Part shown: positions 10,595-21,810 of the stretch, in pieces
Layout of the letters: each line of letters opens with the position of its first letter
How positions within the stretch are numbered: position 1 is the stretch's first letter
NCBI GenBank assembly: GCA_032209605.1
Contig: JASFXZ010000026.1
Coordinates: 3,720,001-3,784,000 of the forward strand
From: Mactromeris polynyma
Lineage: Eukaryota > Mollusca > Bivalvia > Venerida > Mactridae
Direction: 5' to 3'
Length of the DNA: 64,000 nt
Made by a program: the position numbers and the translations under genes
The notes under the pieces: model-generated
Seen by the model: the letters and a program-made list of their open reading frames with translations, nothing else
The model's database searches: none
Told to the model about the DNA's origin: nothing

Positions 10595-10740
10595 GATTCA
10601 CTTAACTCATGCGCAGATCCAGAGGGAGGGGGGGGCAAAATCTTTAAAATCCTGTATCCAGTGGGAGTCCAAAAATTCAAAGGCCTTATACTGTAAGACC
10701 TTGACCACCCTGACAAATATTGCTGGATCCGCACTTGTAA
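10595..10740. repeat. Dispersed 'gatccagxgggaggg' repeat
   Basis: The two ends carry 'cagatccagaggg' and 'gctggatccgc', close to inverted. Similar text occurs at 7741-7880 ('ggcggatccaggat'). Non-coding. Confidence 0.4.
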
Positions 10741-11029
10741 CTACTTATTAATTCAACATTATGTTGAGACATCCAAACTGAAGAGTGTTAAGGAATAAAT
10801 TCACCTCAAAATCAGGAAAGTGGTTTAAGTCATAGACTAGAGGGAAATGTAACTGTATCAAGCAGCAAATTATGATAAAGAAAGCAAGGCGATCGCCGCC
10901 CATATAAGTCGGCAAGCAACGATCATGCTCCTATCATAAAACTGAGATTTTTCATGATTTTGCTGCAGAAAGTGGTAAGCAAATTGGAGCGGCGAAATAA
11001 ACGCAATACGGATTTGTCACTAGCGGTTT

Positions 11030-11057
11030 CATACATACATACATACATACATACATC
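11030..11057. repeat. (CATA)n microsatellite
   Basis: About seven perfect tetranucleotides. Confidence 0.9.
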
Positions 11058-11302
11058 TCTTTTTTTCTCTCAATACATGTACACAACATGCAAATATGAG
11101 GCATTTACAATTGACAATATAAGATATTTTTCGAGGCTTCATTTAAGGCAGTATGGTTTCAGAATTTCTCGAGGCTTCAATATGATGAGTTATGATAAAG
11201 ACTTATTCTTTAGCTTGATAATGTCGACAGAGGTGTAACTTCGACAGCCTAGCATGAATGTTCCCCATACTACTGTTATCAAGGCTATAAATTTAATTGA
11301 TG

Positions 11303-11713
11303 CAAAATGCAAATTACTGTGTTTATGAGGTCACCGTCGCCGCGCGCATTTTTTCTATTACACTTTATGGTATTTTGGTCGACCCGGTATGTCCCCCGCA
11401 CACCATAAATGGACTTTTTGAAACCGAAGGGGGGAATTTACCTGCCATGGAGCAGTATAGGTCAAACAGACATTTTTGAAGCTAAAGACGGTCACTGCAC
11501 AGTGCCAATAAGACCCATCGTACAGTTATCATTTTCCTGGCATCTAACCAGTACTTTCCTGGAATATACACAGTACTTTCCTGGTTACATGCCAGTACTG
11601 TGTTAGGAAACACTGATAAGCATTTCTGTTTTTATCCGGCTAGACGAGGGATCGAACCCACGACCTTCGGATTCGTAGTCAGCAGCGTTAACCACTGAGC
11701 CACAGGTTCACCT
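11303..11713 (-). mobile_element. tRNA-derived SINE with perfect target duplications
   Basis: Read on the minus strand, the element opens with a tRNA-Arg-like head: GTGGCTCAGTGGTTAACGC (A-box region), the loop GACTACGAATC and GGTTCGATCCC (B box). A ~330-bp unrelated body follows. It is flanked by the perfect 12-bp direct repeat ATTTAATTGATG (11291-11302 and 11714-11725), which defines the ends. The same family is at 32041-32432. Confidence 0.85.
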
Positions 11714-12239
11714 ATTTAATTGATGATTCCACGTGTAAACTTTACATACATATGTGGTGACGTCACATGATCAGCATCACTGACGCGGTTTTTCTTTTCC
11801 GGAGAACTATTTTGGAAACATCACCATCCAAAAAAAATCGTCGAACAATCGTACGTTACACGATTCTATAAAAAGAGTAACATACTAAGGTATGTAAAAA
11901 CATTTTTTTTGCTGCTTTCTGAATTGCTTGCAATACAGAAATCATGCCCAGAATGGTTATACAGTGGAACCTCCTCAAACCGGACCCTCTAAAAACTGGA
12001 ATACTCCCGAAACCGGACATATTTGCGGTCTGAATTTTCTTCTCCTATTTTTATTGTATAAAAACACTCAGAAACTGGAACCCGGACGAAAATTCAACTT
12101 AATTTGGTTTTTAAGTTATTCTTTGATACATTTTGCTTGAAACCATTTTGATATATACGTCTTCATTACTAGTCATTTGAACTTTGATATAGAGTTGAAA
12201 TATATTAAAAGTTTTATATTTGTCAAGCAATTGAAAGAT

Positions 12240-12625
12240 ATTTGTTATACGGACAACCAGTGTAGGTATGTGTGTGTAATGACGTATATAGTGTTGGAAG
12301 AGACTTGTATCGTTGACATCCAGTGTATGTAGGTGTGTGTAATGAAGTATATAGTGTTTGAAGAGACTTGTATCGTTGACATCCAGTGTATGTAGGTGTG
12401 TGTAATGAAGTATATAGTGTTTGAAGAGACTTGTATCGTTGACATCCAGTGTATGTAGGTGTGTGTAATGAAGTATATAGTGTTGGAAGAGACTTGTATC
12501 GTGGACATCCAGTGTATGTAGGTGTGTGTAATGAAGTATATAGTGTTTGAAGAGACTTGTATCGTTGACATCCAGTGTATGTAGGTGTATGTTATGAAGT
12601 ACATGTGCATATACTTTATTCCCCA
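12240..12625. repeat. 63-bp minisatellite, left block
   Basis: About six tandem copies of a 63-bp unit ('gacatccagtgtatgtagg' ... 'agagacttgtatc'). Period measured from 'cgttgac' at 12311 and 12374. As 63 is a multiple of 3, two minus-strand frames remain open through it, but neither looks like a gene. Confidence 0.9.
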
Positions 12626-13545
12626 TAACACGGATCCATATAGAAGAATATGACTAATTTTTGCATCAAAAACTTTATAATACATTGAATAAGGTATATA
12701 ACACAATTGCTGTAAAGAAATCACTACTTGATTTAATACACGTTTTGCCTTTAGAGCAACAGACTCTGTCATTTCATATAGAGACATTCTATTTGTAAAA
12801 AACAAACCAACATAAGAGAAACCGTTTACGACTTCTAAACGATAATTATCATAGAACCATTTTTCTCTCGATGCAATTCTACCACCAATTTTAAATACAA
12901 CAATTTTTTATTTATCTATATTGACAATGAGCTTCGAACCAGAACAATATTCTAGAAGTAAATTAAGTTGTCTTTGTAGTCCACTAACTGTATCAGATAT
13001 TAAAGCTATATCATCAGCGAACATCAAAACAAATATTTCTGTATAATTTGGGAAAAGTTGAATACCTCTAACATTGTTATGAGACAAATAATCATACAGT
13101 TCATTGATAAACATACAAAATAAGATTGGACTTAGGCTACAGCCTTGACGCAATCCAACCGGACATGAGAATACATTTGAACAACCTTCATCTGTCTTTA
13201 CGTAAGCTTTTACAGAAGAATAAATTGCATTTATAGCTTTATATAAATTTCCTTTAACACCATTTTGACTAAGAACTACATATAGCTTGAATCTTACTAC
13301 TGAGTCAAAAGCTTTCTGGAAGTCAATAAAAGCCACATATAAAGGTTTCTTTCTAACATAAAGTTGTTTACTTACTAAATGATATTAATGTTAATGCGTT
13401 GTCTGTGGTGCTATAGTCAGTTCTAAAACCCGATTGTGATTCACATAGCTCACTATATACATCAACAAAAAATGTTAAACGAGCTGTTGATATATAAATT
13501 TTGCTTAATACATCTACGAGTACAATACCTCTGCAAATATTGGTA
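12626..13545 (-). pseudogene. LINE reverse transcriptase fragment
   Basis: The minus strand encodes, in several frames, LSKIYISTARL, SQSGFRTDYSTTDNA, AFIDFQKAFDSV, VGLRQGCSLSPILF, MFADDIALISD, INIDK and ILLYGSVLWG, the ordered motifs of a non-LTR RT. Stops and frameshifts separate them. Both ends stop abruptly in the 63-bp minisatellite (left 12625, right about 13560). Confidence 0.85.
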
Positions 13546-13559
13546 TTATATTTGTCTCC

Positions 13560-13745
13560 CTTTTTATGGTGTGTGTATTATCTATTGAGACTTGTACAGT
13601 GGACATCCAGTGTAGGTAATTGTGTGAAATGGTGTGTATATTGTCTATAGAGACTTGTATAGTAGGCATCCAGTGTAGGTAGGTTTTTGAAATGGTGAAT
13701 ATATTGTCTATAGAAACTAATATTGCGGGCATCCAGTGTATCATG
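13560..13745. repeat. 63-bp minisatellite, right block
   Basis: About three diverged units with the same 63-bp period ('catccag' at 13604 and 13667), in the same orientation as the left block. Confidence 0.85.
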
Positions 13746-13804
13746 AATAAAATTGCATTATGTTGACACCTTGTGTTTTTTAACAGTTTGACATGTTGAT
13801 ATAT

Positions 13805-15509
13805 GAGGTAGTTCGATCAGCAACTATAGTGACTATGGTTGGATGATAAAACTCAGTCTAGTTAATCTATGGTCTAGTTACTCTGGTCACTCTTGGAATT
13901 TGGAGGGTTGAAAACTCTATAGAGGTGTTCCGAATATCGACTATACTTCAACCGTTCTAATAGATCGGTGGTTGAACCATAGTTAATGTTCGGAAGCATC
14001 TTTCTGACACACATACTGACATAGTAGATATTGTGAAAAGGGTATTACTTTTGAATACCACAAAAATGGTTATGTGCAGCATGTACGTACCTTATATTGT
14101 CGAGTCTCAGGTTCAGTGCAGACAAGAACTTGTTGAAGAGTCTTGTCATAGTGGAATTTGACACTCCATGGAGATCCCCGACTTCAGAATAAAAATCACC
14201 CTTGGCCAAATATCGCAATGACATGAGAATCTGGAATTCAATACCACTTATTTAGTACAAATACAAAGCTTTTAAACATGACTGGTATTGTCTATAATCT
14301 GTAACACCCATTAGCACCTTTTTCCTTATACTTTAATATTGGGGTAGACTCGTCATGGGGGATAAATGACTAGGGGAGAAACGACTATGGGCGAATCGTA
14401 TAGGGTGAGATACATATGTAAACCCATCGATAATAGGTATCGTGATCATACAGATATATTGATATATATAACATCTTGGTCTGAAAAAAGGAGAATGTGC
14501 CAGCCTGATAAGTGACATTTACCATAATTCATGATCAGGTAAATCCCTAGAACAAACTATGCTGCATTACATTTCCATCTCAATCGTAGTATTCTCTGCC
14601 AAACCCGGTCACAAAGAAATTGACTTTGTGGTTACAATATTAACATCTTCAAAGGCATTATGTCAGTATAATAATAAATATGGTCATTTTGTTGAGTTAA
14701 CTGGAATTTGTAAACATCTTATGGGGATATGAGCGCCTTGAAAAATCAAGTAAAGTAAATAGTAGATATTAAATAGCAGATTAAGGCATCACCAATGTTA
14801 CGTTATAGACTAAAGTCAATATTAATGTGATTAAAACATAAACTCACTTGGTTAGTTGGTATGTTTTTCTTTCCCCACCCACTTAATGACTTAGCTGGAA
14901 GGTTAACTTCTACGCAAAATATCTATTTCCATGCAATTTGTTGAATGCAACATGCCTTAAACGTTCCTTGAATGAATGATCAGATAAATGTACGACCAAA
15001 TCATTCAAAAAGTCGCTTCAGGCTTGTTAAAATCCAAATGATAGCCAACACTAAATCCTCCAATCTCCTACGCTGTTATCTCCCTTTACAGTTATGGGTT
15101 AATGACGTACTGCAAGGAAAGATAACTGCTGATTGGAGTTTGTAAATCATCCCATAACAACAACGGAAGAGTTAGCTCCCTAAACAATACAGTAGACTGG
15201 CAACCGGACCAAAGTCTGAACATACAACACACAATTATTACCGTTGTGACATGTACGAATTTTTCTTGCGATATGTACTTACCTTTCGTAGAAAATGTTC
15301 GTACATTTACGAATTCGTACGTGCGAACTTCCTACGATATTTTTAATAAAACACCTACGAATTATTACATAGTTCGTACGAAGTAAGTACGATAAAAACG
15401 TTCGTACGAAGTTCAATAAAACGCCCCCCAGACCATAGATGAACTAGACTGAGTTTTATCATCCACCCATAGTTACAATAGTCACTATAGTTGCTGATCG
15501 AACTACCTC
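13805..15509 (-). mobile_element. PIF/Harbinger element with long inverted ends
   Basis: The ends are ~75-bp inverted repeats: GAGGTAGTTCGATCAGCAAC on the left, repeated in inverted form ending at 15509, both with 'actatagtgactat' and 'gataaaactcagtctagtt' internally. Right subterminal DNA is full of 'ttcgtacgaa'-type palindromic repeats (15255-15420), like those in elements C and D. The inside encodes one HARBI1-like exon. No clean target duplication is visible. Confidence 0.65.
14091..14230 (-). CDS. HARBI1-like transposase exon
   Basis: 46 codons plus 2 bases between acceptor gaattccag and donor AAG|GTACGT. ILMSLRYLAKGDFYSEVGDL followed by HGVSNSTMTRLFNKF matches the N-terminal helix-turn-helix region of HARBI1 nucleases ('xLxALRFLATGSFxxxVGDxxGVSxSTVSRxVxRV'). 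The DDE catalytic part was not found within the element, so this is a leftover exon of a transposase gene or of a domesticated relative. Confidence 0.7.
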
Positions 15510-15771
15510 TAGATTGAAATGTGGTGCGCGTTTTTACTAAACACGTGTGAAAACCACTTATTGTTACGGACGTCGGGTCAGTCCTAAATGGGTAATTATA
15601 TAAAATCATAGAGAGAAATATTGAGTTTGAAATAACTTGTTTCAAACATACGATCTCGTGTGAAAACATAAACATACAATGTTGTCAATAACTGTAATTA
15701 TCACCGTTACGAGTCGGTCTTTTCATATTTTTGTTTATTTCATGTGCATCTCTTTTCAATTAAGTCATGAC

Positions 15772-15796
15772 AGACAGACAGACAGACAGACAGATT
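15772..15796. repeat. (GACA)n at the LINE 3' end
   Basis: Five to six tetranucleotides directly after the LINE tail. On the minus strand the element ends ...aataaaaaat(CTGT)n, consistent with a non-LTR element that terminates in short tandem repeats instead of poly(A). Confidence 0.7.
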
Positions 15797-17795
15797 TTTT
15801 ATTCGAGACTTATACATAGTACATCGTCTATACAACATGAAATACATACATATATACTGTCACGTGATTTTGAACAAGTAATTAAAACATATAAACTATA
15901 TTAATACTTATGTAATATGGTAACAAATGCAGTTGTAAATATATTACAAACAATCATAAATGCAAAGGAGATGAATATATTATTTTATATCATTTATCAT
16001 TCTTGATCGTAGTAATAGAGCATTTTTGACAAACAATGACAAATTAATAAGTTCCATTTTGTCAACAGTTTTAAACAAATTCAAATATTTATACACAGAT
16101 GGATTGACATAATACATATTTTTTAAATATTTTTTTCTCAGTTCTGTATATTTAGGGCAAACACAAATAAAATGATATTCATCCTCAATGTCATTTAAAT
16201 TACAGCACAAGCAATATCTAACAGACCTATCCTCTCTATTTCTAGCGTATCTACCCGTTTGAATTCTCAGTGGGTGTACAGACAAACGTAACCTACTTAC
16301 ATATGTTCTTAGTGACCTAGGTAAAATATTAAGATACGGTTCATATACTAGTGATGCCTTAAATTGCCTATACATATCCATCATAGAACTCTTGTTCACA
16401 GCATCGTACCATTCACACTTAAAAGAGTCTATAATTCTACACCTGAACACAAACAAAAACGATTTCATATCAATATCATGTACATTTTCGAACACCTCGG
16501 GAAAACCATAATCGTTTAACATCTTTTTCACAATATACACCCAATTTTTACAACCTTTGTCGCTATAACTAACAGCTTCGTTATACACAGATTTCAATAT
16601 GATGTTGTCGCTAGATTGCAACTTAAACCAATATTTCAGTATACGTACATATCTATGTATATAAAGTGGGTATCTACCAAGCTCGCCATACACCATATTA
16701 TTACATGTATTATGTTTAACTTTTAACAAGCGTTTTAAAAATTTTAGATGCAATCTTTCTAATTCTTTCGACTTCGTATATCCCCAAACTTCGGCGCCAT
16801 AATTAATGATAGAGCCAACAAAAGCATCAAACAATTGACAGAGCGTACTAGGCTTCAAATCATAGTCTTGGCATTTACAAAGTAAAACATTCATGGCTTT
16901 AAGTCCCTTTCCAACTAAATATTCTTGATTACGAGTATAACTACCAGTATAATTCAAAACAACTCCTAAATAGTTAAAGTCACTAACAACTTCTAATGGC
17001 TGGCTATTGTAGGTCCACTTTTCTGAGGCCAATAATCCACCTCGCTTACGGAAAACCATAATTTTAGTTTTATCAATATTTACCTGCAATCCCCAATTGT
17101 TGCAGTAAGTGTGTAAATGGTCCAAATGATTCTGAATTTCGGCTGGATTTTTACCTATAATAGCCATATCATCAGCAAACAAAAGTAACAAAATTATAAT
17201 ATCATCTAAATGTATTCCAGCATTAATATCATCTTGGAGATATAACTCCATGTCCTCCACAAATAGAGAAAATAGTAAAGGGGACATTACCTCCCCTTGG
17301 CGCAAGCCAACAGAGTATGAGAAATAGTCAGAAAATGAAGAAAATGACTTAACACATGATTTAACATTGCTATACATATCTCTCACAATTCGTAATATTT
17401 TACCTTGGATTCCAGATTTAAACAATTTTAACCAAAGACCGTTTCTATAAATAGAGTCAAAACATTTCATCATGTCAACAAATACAACATACAAACGTTT
17501 ATTTTCGAACATATAGTTCTGTACTAGTGACTGGAGTATTAATATTGCATCTACAGTAGAACGCCCTTTTCGAAATCCGAATTGGGCGTCCGAAATAATG
17601 TTATATTCGTTGCAAATATTTTCAACTCGCTTATTAATAACTGAGGTAAACAATTTAGAAAGACAGCTGACAAGTGTAATGCCTCTATAATTATTAACAT
17701 CAGACTCAGACTCATGACCTGAAGCTAGATAAAAGTATGAAATAGCATCAACATGACAAAACTCTCTACAAACCGGAAACCTCTGCACTCCGATT
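15797..17795 (-). mobile_element. 5'-truncated LINE
   Basis: Contains the 602-codon RT ORF and a ~180-bp 3' UTR. The 5' end is cut just upstream of RT motif 0 (DVNNYRGIT). It belongs to the same broad family as the host LINE at 17.8-32 kb and the fragments at 47.1 and 51.9 kb (shared 'EVWGYTKSKE' and 'YGELGRYP'). Confidence 0.85.
15980..17788 (-). CDS. Non-LTR retrotransposon reverse transcriptase ORF (partial ORF2)
   Basis: An uninterrupted frame with ordered RT motifs: NNYRGITLVSCLSKLF, AQFGFRKGRSTVDAI, VFVDMMKCFDSI, VGLRQGEVMSPLLFSLF, LLFADDMAII (the catalytic FADD), GLQVNIDKTKIMVFRKR and DFNYLGVVLNYTG. It continues through the C-terminal region EVWGYTKSKELERLHLKFLK to a Cys-rich end CLCCNLNDIEDEYHFICVCP. 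The endonuclease domain is missing (5' truncation), and the first ~25 residues before DVNNYRG are probably not native. It is likely recent, because the frame is intact. Confidence 0.9.
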   Translation of the reverse strand: MQRFPVCREFCHVDAISYFYLASGHESESDVNNYRGITLVSCLSKLFTSVINKRVENICNEYNIISDAQFGFRKGRSTVDAILILQSLVQNYMFENKRLYVVFVDMMKCFDSIYRNGLWLKLFKSGIQGKILRIVRDMYSNVKSCVKSFSSFSDYFSYSVGLRQGEVMSPLLFSLFVEDMELYLQDDINAGIHLDDIIILLLLFADDMAIIGKNPAEIQNHLDHLHTYCNNWGLQVNIDKTKIMVFRKRGGLLASEKWTYNSQPLEVVSDFNYLGVVLNYTGSYTRNQEYLVGKGLKAMNVLLCKCQDYDLKPSTLCQLFDAFVGSIINYGAEVWGYTKSKELERLHLKFLKRLLKVKHNTCNNMVYGELGRYPLYIHRYVRILKYWFKLQSSDNIILKSVYNEAVSYSDKGCKNWVYIVKKMLNDYGFPEVFENVHDIDMKSFLFVFRCRIIDSFKCEWYDAVNKSSMMDMYRQFKASLVYEPYLNILPRSLRTYVSRLRLSVHPLRIQTGRYARNREDRSVRYCLCCNLNDIEDEYHFICVCPKYTELRKKYLKNMYYVNPSVYKYLNLFKTVDKMELINLSLFVKNALLLRSRMINDIK

Positions 17796-18009
17796 TTGCA
17801 TCCGGTTTAGGGAGGTTCCACTGTATTTTCATTTTGAGTTGAATATAAACGAGGTGAACTTTTGACACGTATAGGACACCCACCAAAATATGTTGTTGTC
17901 GAGTAATTTCGGCACCCTTCTATTTTTAGATTTTTTTGCACTGAAATCAGATCAAATATCAGTTTTCATATACGTATTTCTTTTCCGATAAAAGGTCAAG
18001 GTCGAACGA

Positions 18010-18020
18010 AGATGGCGGAC
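18010..18020 (+). promoter_or_regulatory. YY1-like site in LINE 5' UTR
   Basis: AAGATGGCGGAC matches the YY1 core AAGATGGCGG, which in mammalian L1 directs internal promoter initiation. It sits about 320 bp before the ORF1 start. Functional use here is inferred. Confidence 0.4.
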
Positions 18021-18091
18021 ATGTTGTGAAAATGCTCCGTAAAATTTTGGATTTTTAAGTGTTTCTAGCGAACTGGTATGCTTGAAACTTG

Positions 18092-18284
18092 TACAGTCAA
18101 ACCTGTCTGTAAAGACCACTCATGGGAAAAGCAAAATGTGGTCTTTGTTTACAGGTGGTCTCTATTAACAGATTAAATATCATTGAAAATGGTCTGATGG
18201 GAGATAAAATTGGTGGTCTTTGCAGACAGGTTTTGCAATAGTGGTCTTTGTTCGCAGGTGGTCTTTAACACAGGATTGACTGTA
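18092..18284. mobile_element. Pogo-like MITE
   Basis: Inverted ends TACAGTCAAACCTGTCTGTA and TACAGTCAATCCTGTGTTAA (reverse-complemented right end), each continuing into 'aagacca'. TA at both borders. 193 bp, inserted in the LINE 5' UTR. Confidence 0.8.
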
Positions 18285-18327
18285 TGTAAGTGTTGATATT
18301 CGATTTAACTATGTGATGGACTAAACG

Positions 18328-19416
18328 ATGAGGAATAAAACTAAAAGGAAACTTAGCAGTAAAGGAGAAACACCCGATTCAAAGGAGGCAAAAACGGCGC
18401 CAAGTCAAGGTGAACATTTGTTTACGCCTTCAAGCAGAACAAATAATACAAACATTCAACATTCTTCACATTCCAATTAACCATTTATGTCATTGTTGAG
18501 TTGTGATAACAGCCTAACTTAGTAGATATTTATAATGCAACAACAACACCAAATCGTTTAATGACTATGACTGATGCATCTATACGTGCAAGTACCAAAG
18601 GTGAATCAGTACGTATTACCAACACCAATAAATATGATGAATCACGTTCCTCAGACAAATTTTATGCAACACTCGTCGGCTCTTGATAATACCGTTAACT
18701 GTGGTGAATTAATTCAATTGTTGTCTTCAAAATTCGACGACGTAAACAATCGTCTATCGAAACTGGAATCCTTGGAAGCAAAAGTGAACGATATAGATAA
18801 AAAAACTGAGTACTTTATGGTCAGATCGTGCTAAGCGTGTTTCTGACATACACATTAACTGAGAACAATTAAAGATGAAGTAGAGCTAAATGACTTTAAC
18901 ATGGATAAAACTCGGGAAAATGTCCAGAAACTACAAAAAGAGAACAGTGAGCTTAAAACTCAATTACTAATACAATCCAATTCCATGATAAATAATCTGT
19001 TAGTTGGAGGTTTACAAGAGGCCCCAAAAGAGACACCCGAACAGTTAAAAGAGACAGTTAAACAATATTTTAAAGATGATCTGAAAATCCCAGAAGAAGA
19101 AATCGAGAATATCAGCAAAGAGAAAATTCAGAGATACGGCATGAATAAAAGAGGCAAACCAAGACACGCTCTTAATGCATTTAAGGAACTGAAACACAAG
19201 GATTACGTTAAAACAATCAAAGTGAATTGTGATACAAAAGTGACTGGCAAATTCATGCACGATCAATACCCACCGGAAATAGTTGCACAACGGAAGAATT
19301 TGATCCCTATTATGAAACGTGCCCGAAAAGACAAAAATGAAGCTTACATCAACTACAATAAATTGATAATAGTTGGACATGTGTACACAGGAGGAAAATA
19401 TGGTGACATAGAATAG
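18328..19416 (+). pseudogene. LINE ORF1 (L1-ORF1p-like), frameshifted
   Basis: Starts MRNKTKRKLSSKGETPDSKE at 18328 and breaks at 18480. It resumes at 18574 (coiled-coil region NNRLSKLESLEAKVNDIDKK) and again at 18901-19416. The last block is a coiled coil followed by an RRM/CTD-like RNA-binding part (NLLVGGLQE, ENISKEKIQRYGM, RKNLIPIMKRA), the layout of L1-type ORF1 proteins. At least two frame breaks make it non-functional. Confidence 0.75.
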
Positions 19417-19419
19417 CAC

Positions 19420-20270
19420 ATACACGAGAGTGATGTAAGTGTAGGCCTCTGGAATTGTAATGGACTATCGGAGGACAAAAAAGGCAATACCGCCTTTTGT
19501 TATATACTGTCAAATCACGATATTATGTTTCTGCTCGAATCTTGGACCGGAAGTGGTAGTAAAATAGAATTAAGTGGTTACACTGTTTTCAATTTTTATA
19601 GAAAATTCCAACATCACAAAGCCACGAGAAATAGTGGTGGAATCGTGTTGTTGTGTAAAAATGAAATATTTCCCGGTGTGAATATTGTACGCAATCATTT
19701 AGACACAATTATATGGATAAAACTAGACAAATACCTTTTCAACGTTGAACATGATATCTATATTTGTGCTGCATATATTTGGTGTGAAGGATCTCCTGCT
19801 TATAATGTTACTGAACAACGCAATCTTTTCGAGATAATATAATCAGATGTGACTTAATTTAAGGTACTGTTTTTGTAGGTGGTGATCTTAATTCGAGAGT
19901 TGGAGCAAAATGTGACTATGTCATTAATGACAGGATTAATACTATATTCGACACTGACGAATATGTGATATATCCGCCAATGGAACGGATACACGTAGAT
20001 AAACAATGTAACAGTCACGGCCTTCAGTTGTTAGATTTATGTAAATCTACGAACCTACGTGTATGTAACGGTCGATTTGGTGATACTGGTTCAAAATATA
20101 CATACGTCGGACATAACGGTTGCTCAACAATTGATTATGCAAACATTTGGACTTTCCATATATAAATACTTTCAAGATCAGTGATTTCAATGAATTTTCT
20201 GATCACGCATTCCTACATATGGATATAAAAGTTAACACCAAGAAAAACAACACAAATAACGAAAGCCCAG
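19420..20270 (+). pseudogene. LINE ORF2 endonuclease domain, broken
   Basis: APE-type endonuclease motifs in order: VGLWNCNGLSEDKKGN, LLESWTGSGS (catalytic Glu), GGIVLLCKNE, FVGGDLNSRVG (D-x-N), YTYVGHNGCSTIDY and NEFSDHAFLHM (SDH). Stops after FEII (19842) and after NIWTFHI (20165) break the frame. The sequence is cut by element A just after ESPAY. Confidence 0.8.
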
Positions 20271-20444
20271 CCTATGTTCTGTTTTACTAACATTATCAAT
20301 TAACGCAAACCTTACGCAAATATTAAGTCCGTTTTACTAAAACTGCGTAATTTTTTTCCACTTACTTGAAATGTGTTCGTAACTCTTCAATCAGAGGTAT
20401 AAATTTTGATGAAATATCGCTCAAAGTAGACAGTAGCAATAGCT

Positions 20445-20520
20445 CAATTGGTAGTGCTTCAGTCTAGTAACTTCGACCAATAGATAGGGTGTGAGTTCGA
20501 CACACATTCCAGTCTCCTAT
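20445..20520 (+). other. tRNA-like segment
   Basis: AGCAATAGCTCAATTGGTAG resembles an A box and GTGTGAGTTCGACACAC a T-arm, but the spacing is wrong for a normal tRNA. It is probably a SINE head. A similar inverted one lies at 20875-20955 (TAGCTCAGATGGTAGCGGG on the minus strand). Confidence 0.4.
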
Positions 20521-21724
20521 TTTTATTGACAATATGAATTTTTATCCCTTACTCAGTGCTTGTCGATTACTTGTAGTTTGTCGTTTCTGTCTGGCTATAG
20601 CGTCGTCGCTAAAATGTTCATTTGAACCCCTTACGTTCTAGTAGCCATATCAACTTTGTTCTATATACTGTGAAGCGATAACTGTACATGTAAATCTACA
20701 GCACGATGGTATCGTGCACTTAGTGAATAGCTCATAAATACACATGTAACACAATGTTTTTGATTCATGATATAAGAGCGAACATTAATTAGTATAAGAC
20801 GTGTATATACAACTGTAGAAGACCAACGAAATATATAATATTGTAATGAAAAGAAAATAACTACTTCCCGATGGTCCCGAACTCAGACCCAAAACTAAAA
20901 AGCTTAATTGCATTGTAAGGCGCGGACCCGCTACCATCTGAGCTATCACAGCTGTAATTTTAATGAAATCAATATCACAATAAATAGGGTTGATTGTTAT
21001 TTGATTTACCTATGTTGATCAATAAAGGTGGTCAAACCATGTAAACATCGCATAACGTCACTCTCAACTTATCGTGGTATACTTTATCATCACTAATTCT
21101 AACCTTGTCCAGATTAGTTCACATTTTAACTTCAAATGGTTGATTCACTGTTGTGACAAACATAAATTAGCCTGAAATCCTGATAAATGTAACGAATATT
21201 TTCAGACTCATCGTCTGTTTTTATATTCTCAGGAAGTACTCATCGAGTTGTATTTAATGCATCGTGGGATTGAGGTGTGACGTAATAATACAAGGGAACT
21301 TTGTAGTGCCACATATAGGCCGTGCCGCACATAGTTCGCATACGAGCTAAATGCGTCACGCATATAGTTCGCCTCGCCGACCTATATGCGGCGAAAAGGC
21401 ATGGTCATGCCGCATATAGCTGCTTTTTGTCTTGTCCTAATGAAAGTTATCATCATCTGTTCTAATTTAAAGAATACATGTTCCTCAAACTGCCATATAC
21501 ACATTAAAAAAGAAAATAACAGTGTGTCACCTGAAATATATTCCCTACATCAGACAGTGGACAGATCTGAGGACCAGTTTGGGGTATGTTTAATAAAATA
21601 ACAGAATAAAATAGGCTAAAATGAAATAAACAGTTTGGTTTAATGTTGCTTGATTAAAATTCTACTAACAGTTTCGAGCAGATAAAAGTGAGCAACCATT
21701 AACATATTATTTGATCACATCGCC

Positions 21725-21810
21725 ACAGCCGCAGACGTTCGGACCCGGTATCAAACCCGCGATCTTCGGACTGGAATTTTAGTGCGATACCGGATGCGCT
21801 AGACGGGGAT
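21725..21810 (-). other. tRNA-like SINE head
   Basis: On the minus strand CCCCGTCTAGCGCATCCGG then GATCGCGGGTTTGATACC gives A- and B-box-like blocks. Not a canonical cloverleaf. Confidence 0.4.

Larger units (their letters stand above)
11951..17830. mobile_element. Possible large pogo-type TIR element (or two inverted MITE ends)
   Basis: Left: TA then CAGTGGAACCTCC and aaaccgga. Right: the inverted counterpart ending GGAGGTTCCACTG then TA. CAGTGGAACCT-type ends next to TA are typical of pogo/Tigger-like Tc1 relatives. No pogo transposase was found inside. The interval holds a minisatellite, LINE fragments and a Harbinger, so the pairing may be chance. Confidence 0.3.

Noticed and set aside
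12111..12805. Two overlapping minus-strand frames with HYTHLHTLDVN and THTYIHWMSTIQVSS repeats as a repeat protein
   Set aside because: The 63-bp minisatellite period is divisible by three, so frames stay open by arithmetic. The flanks are LINE RT fragments.
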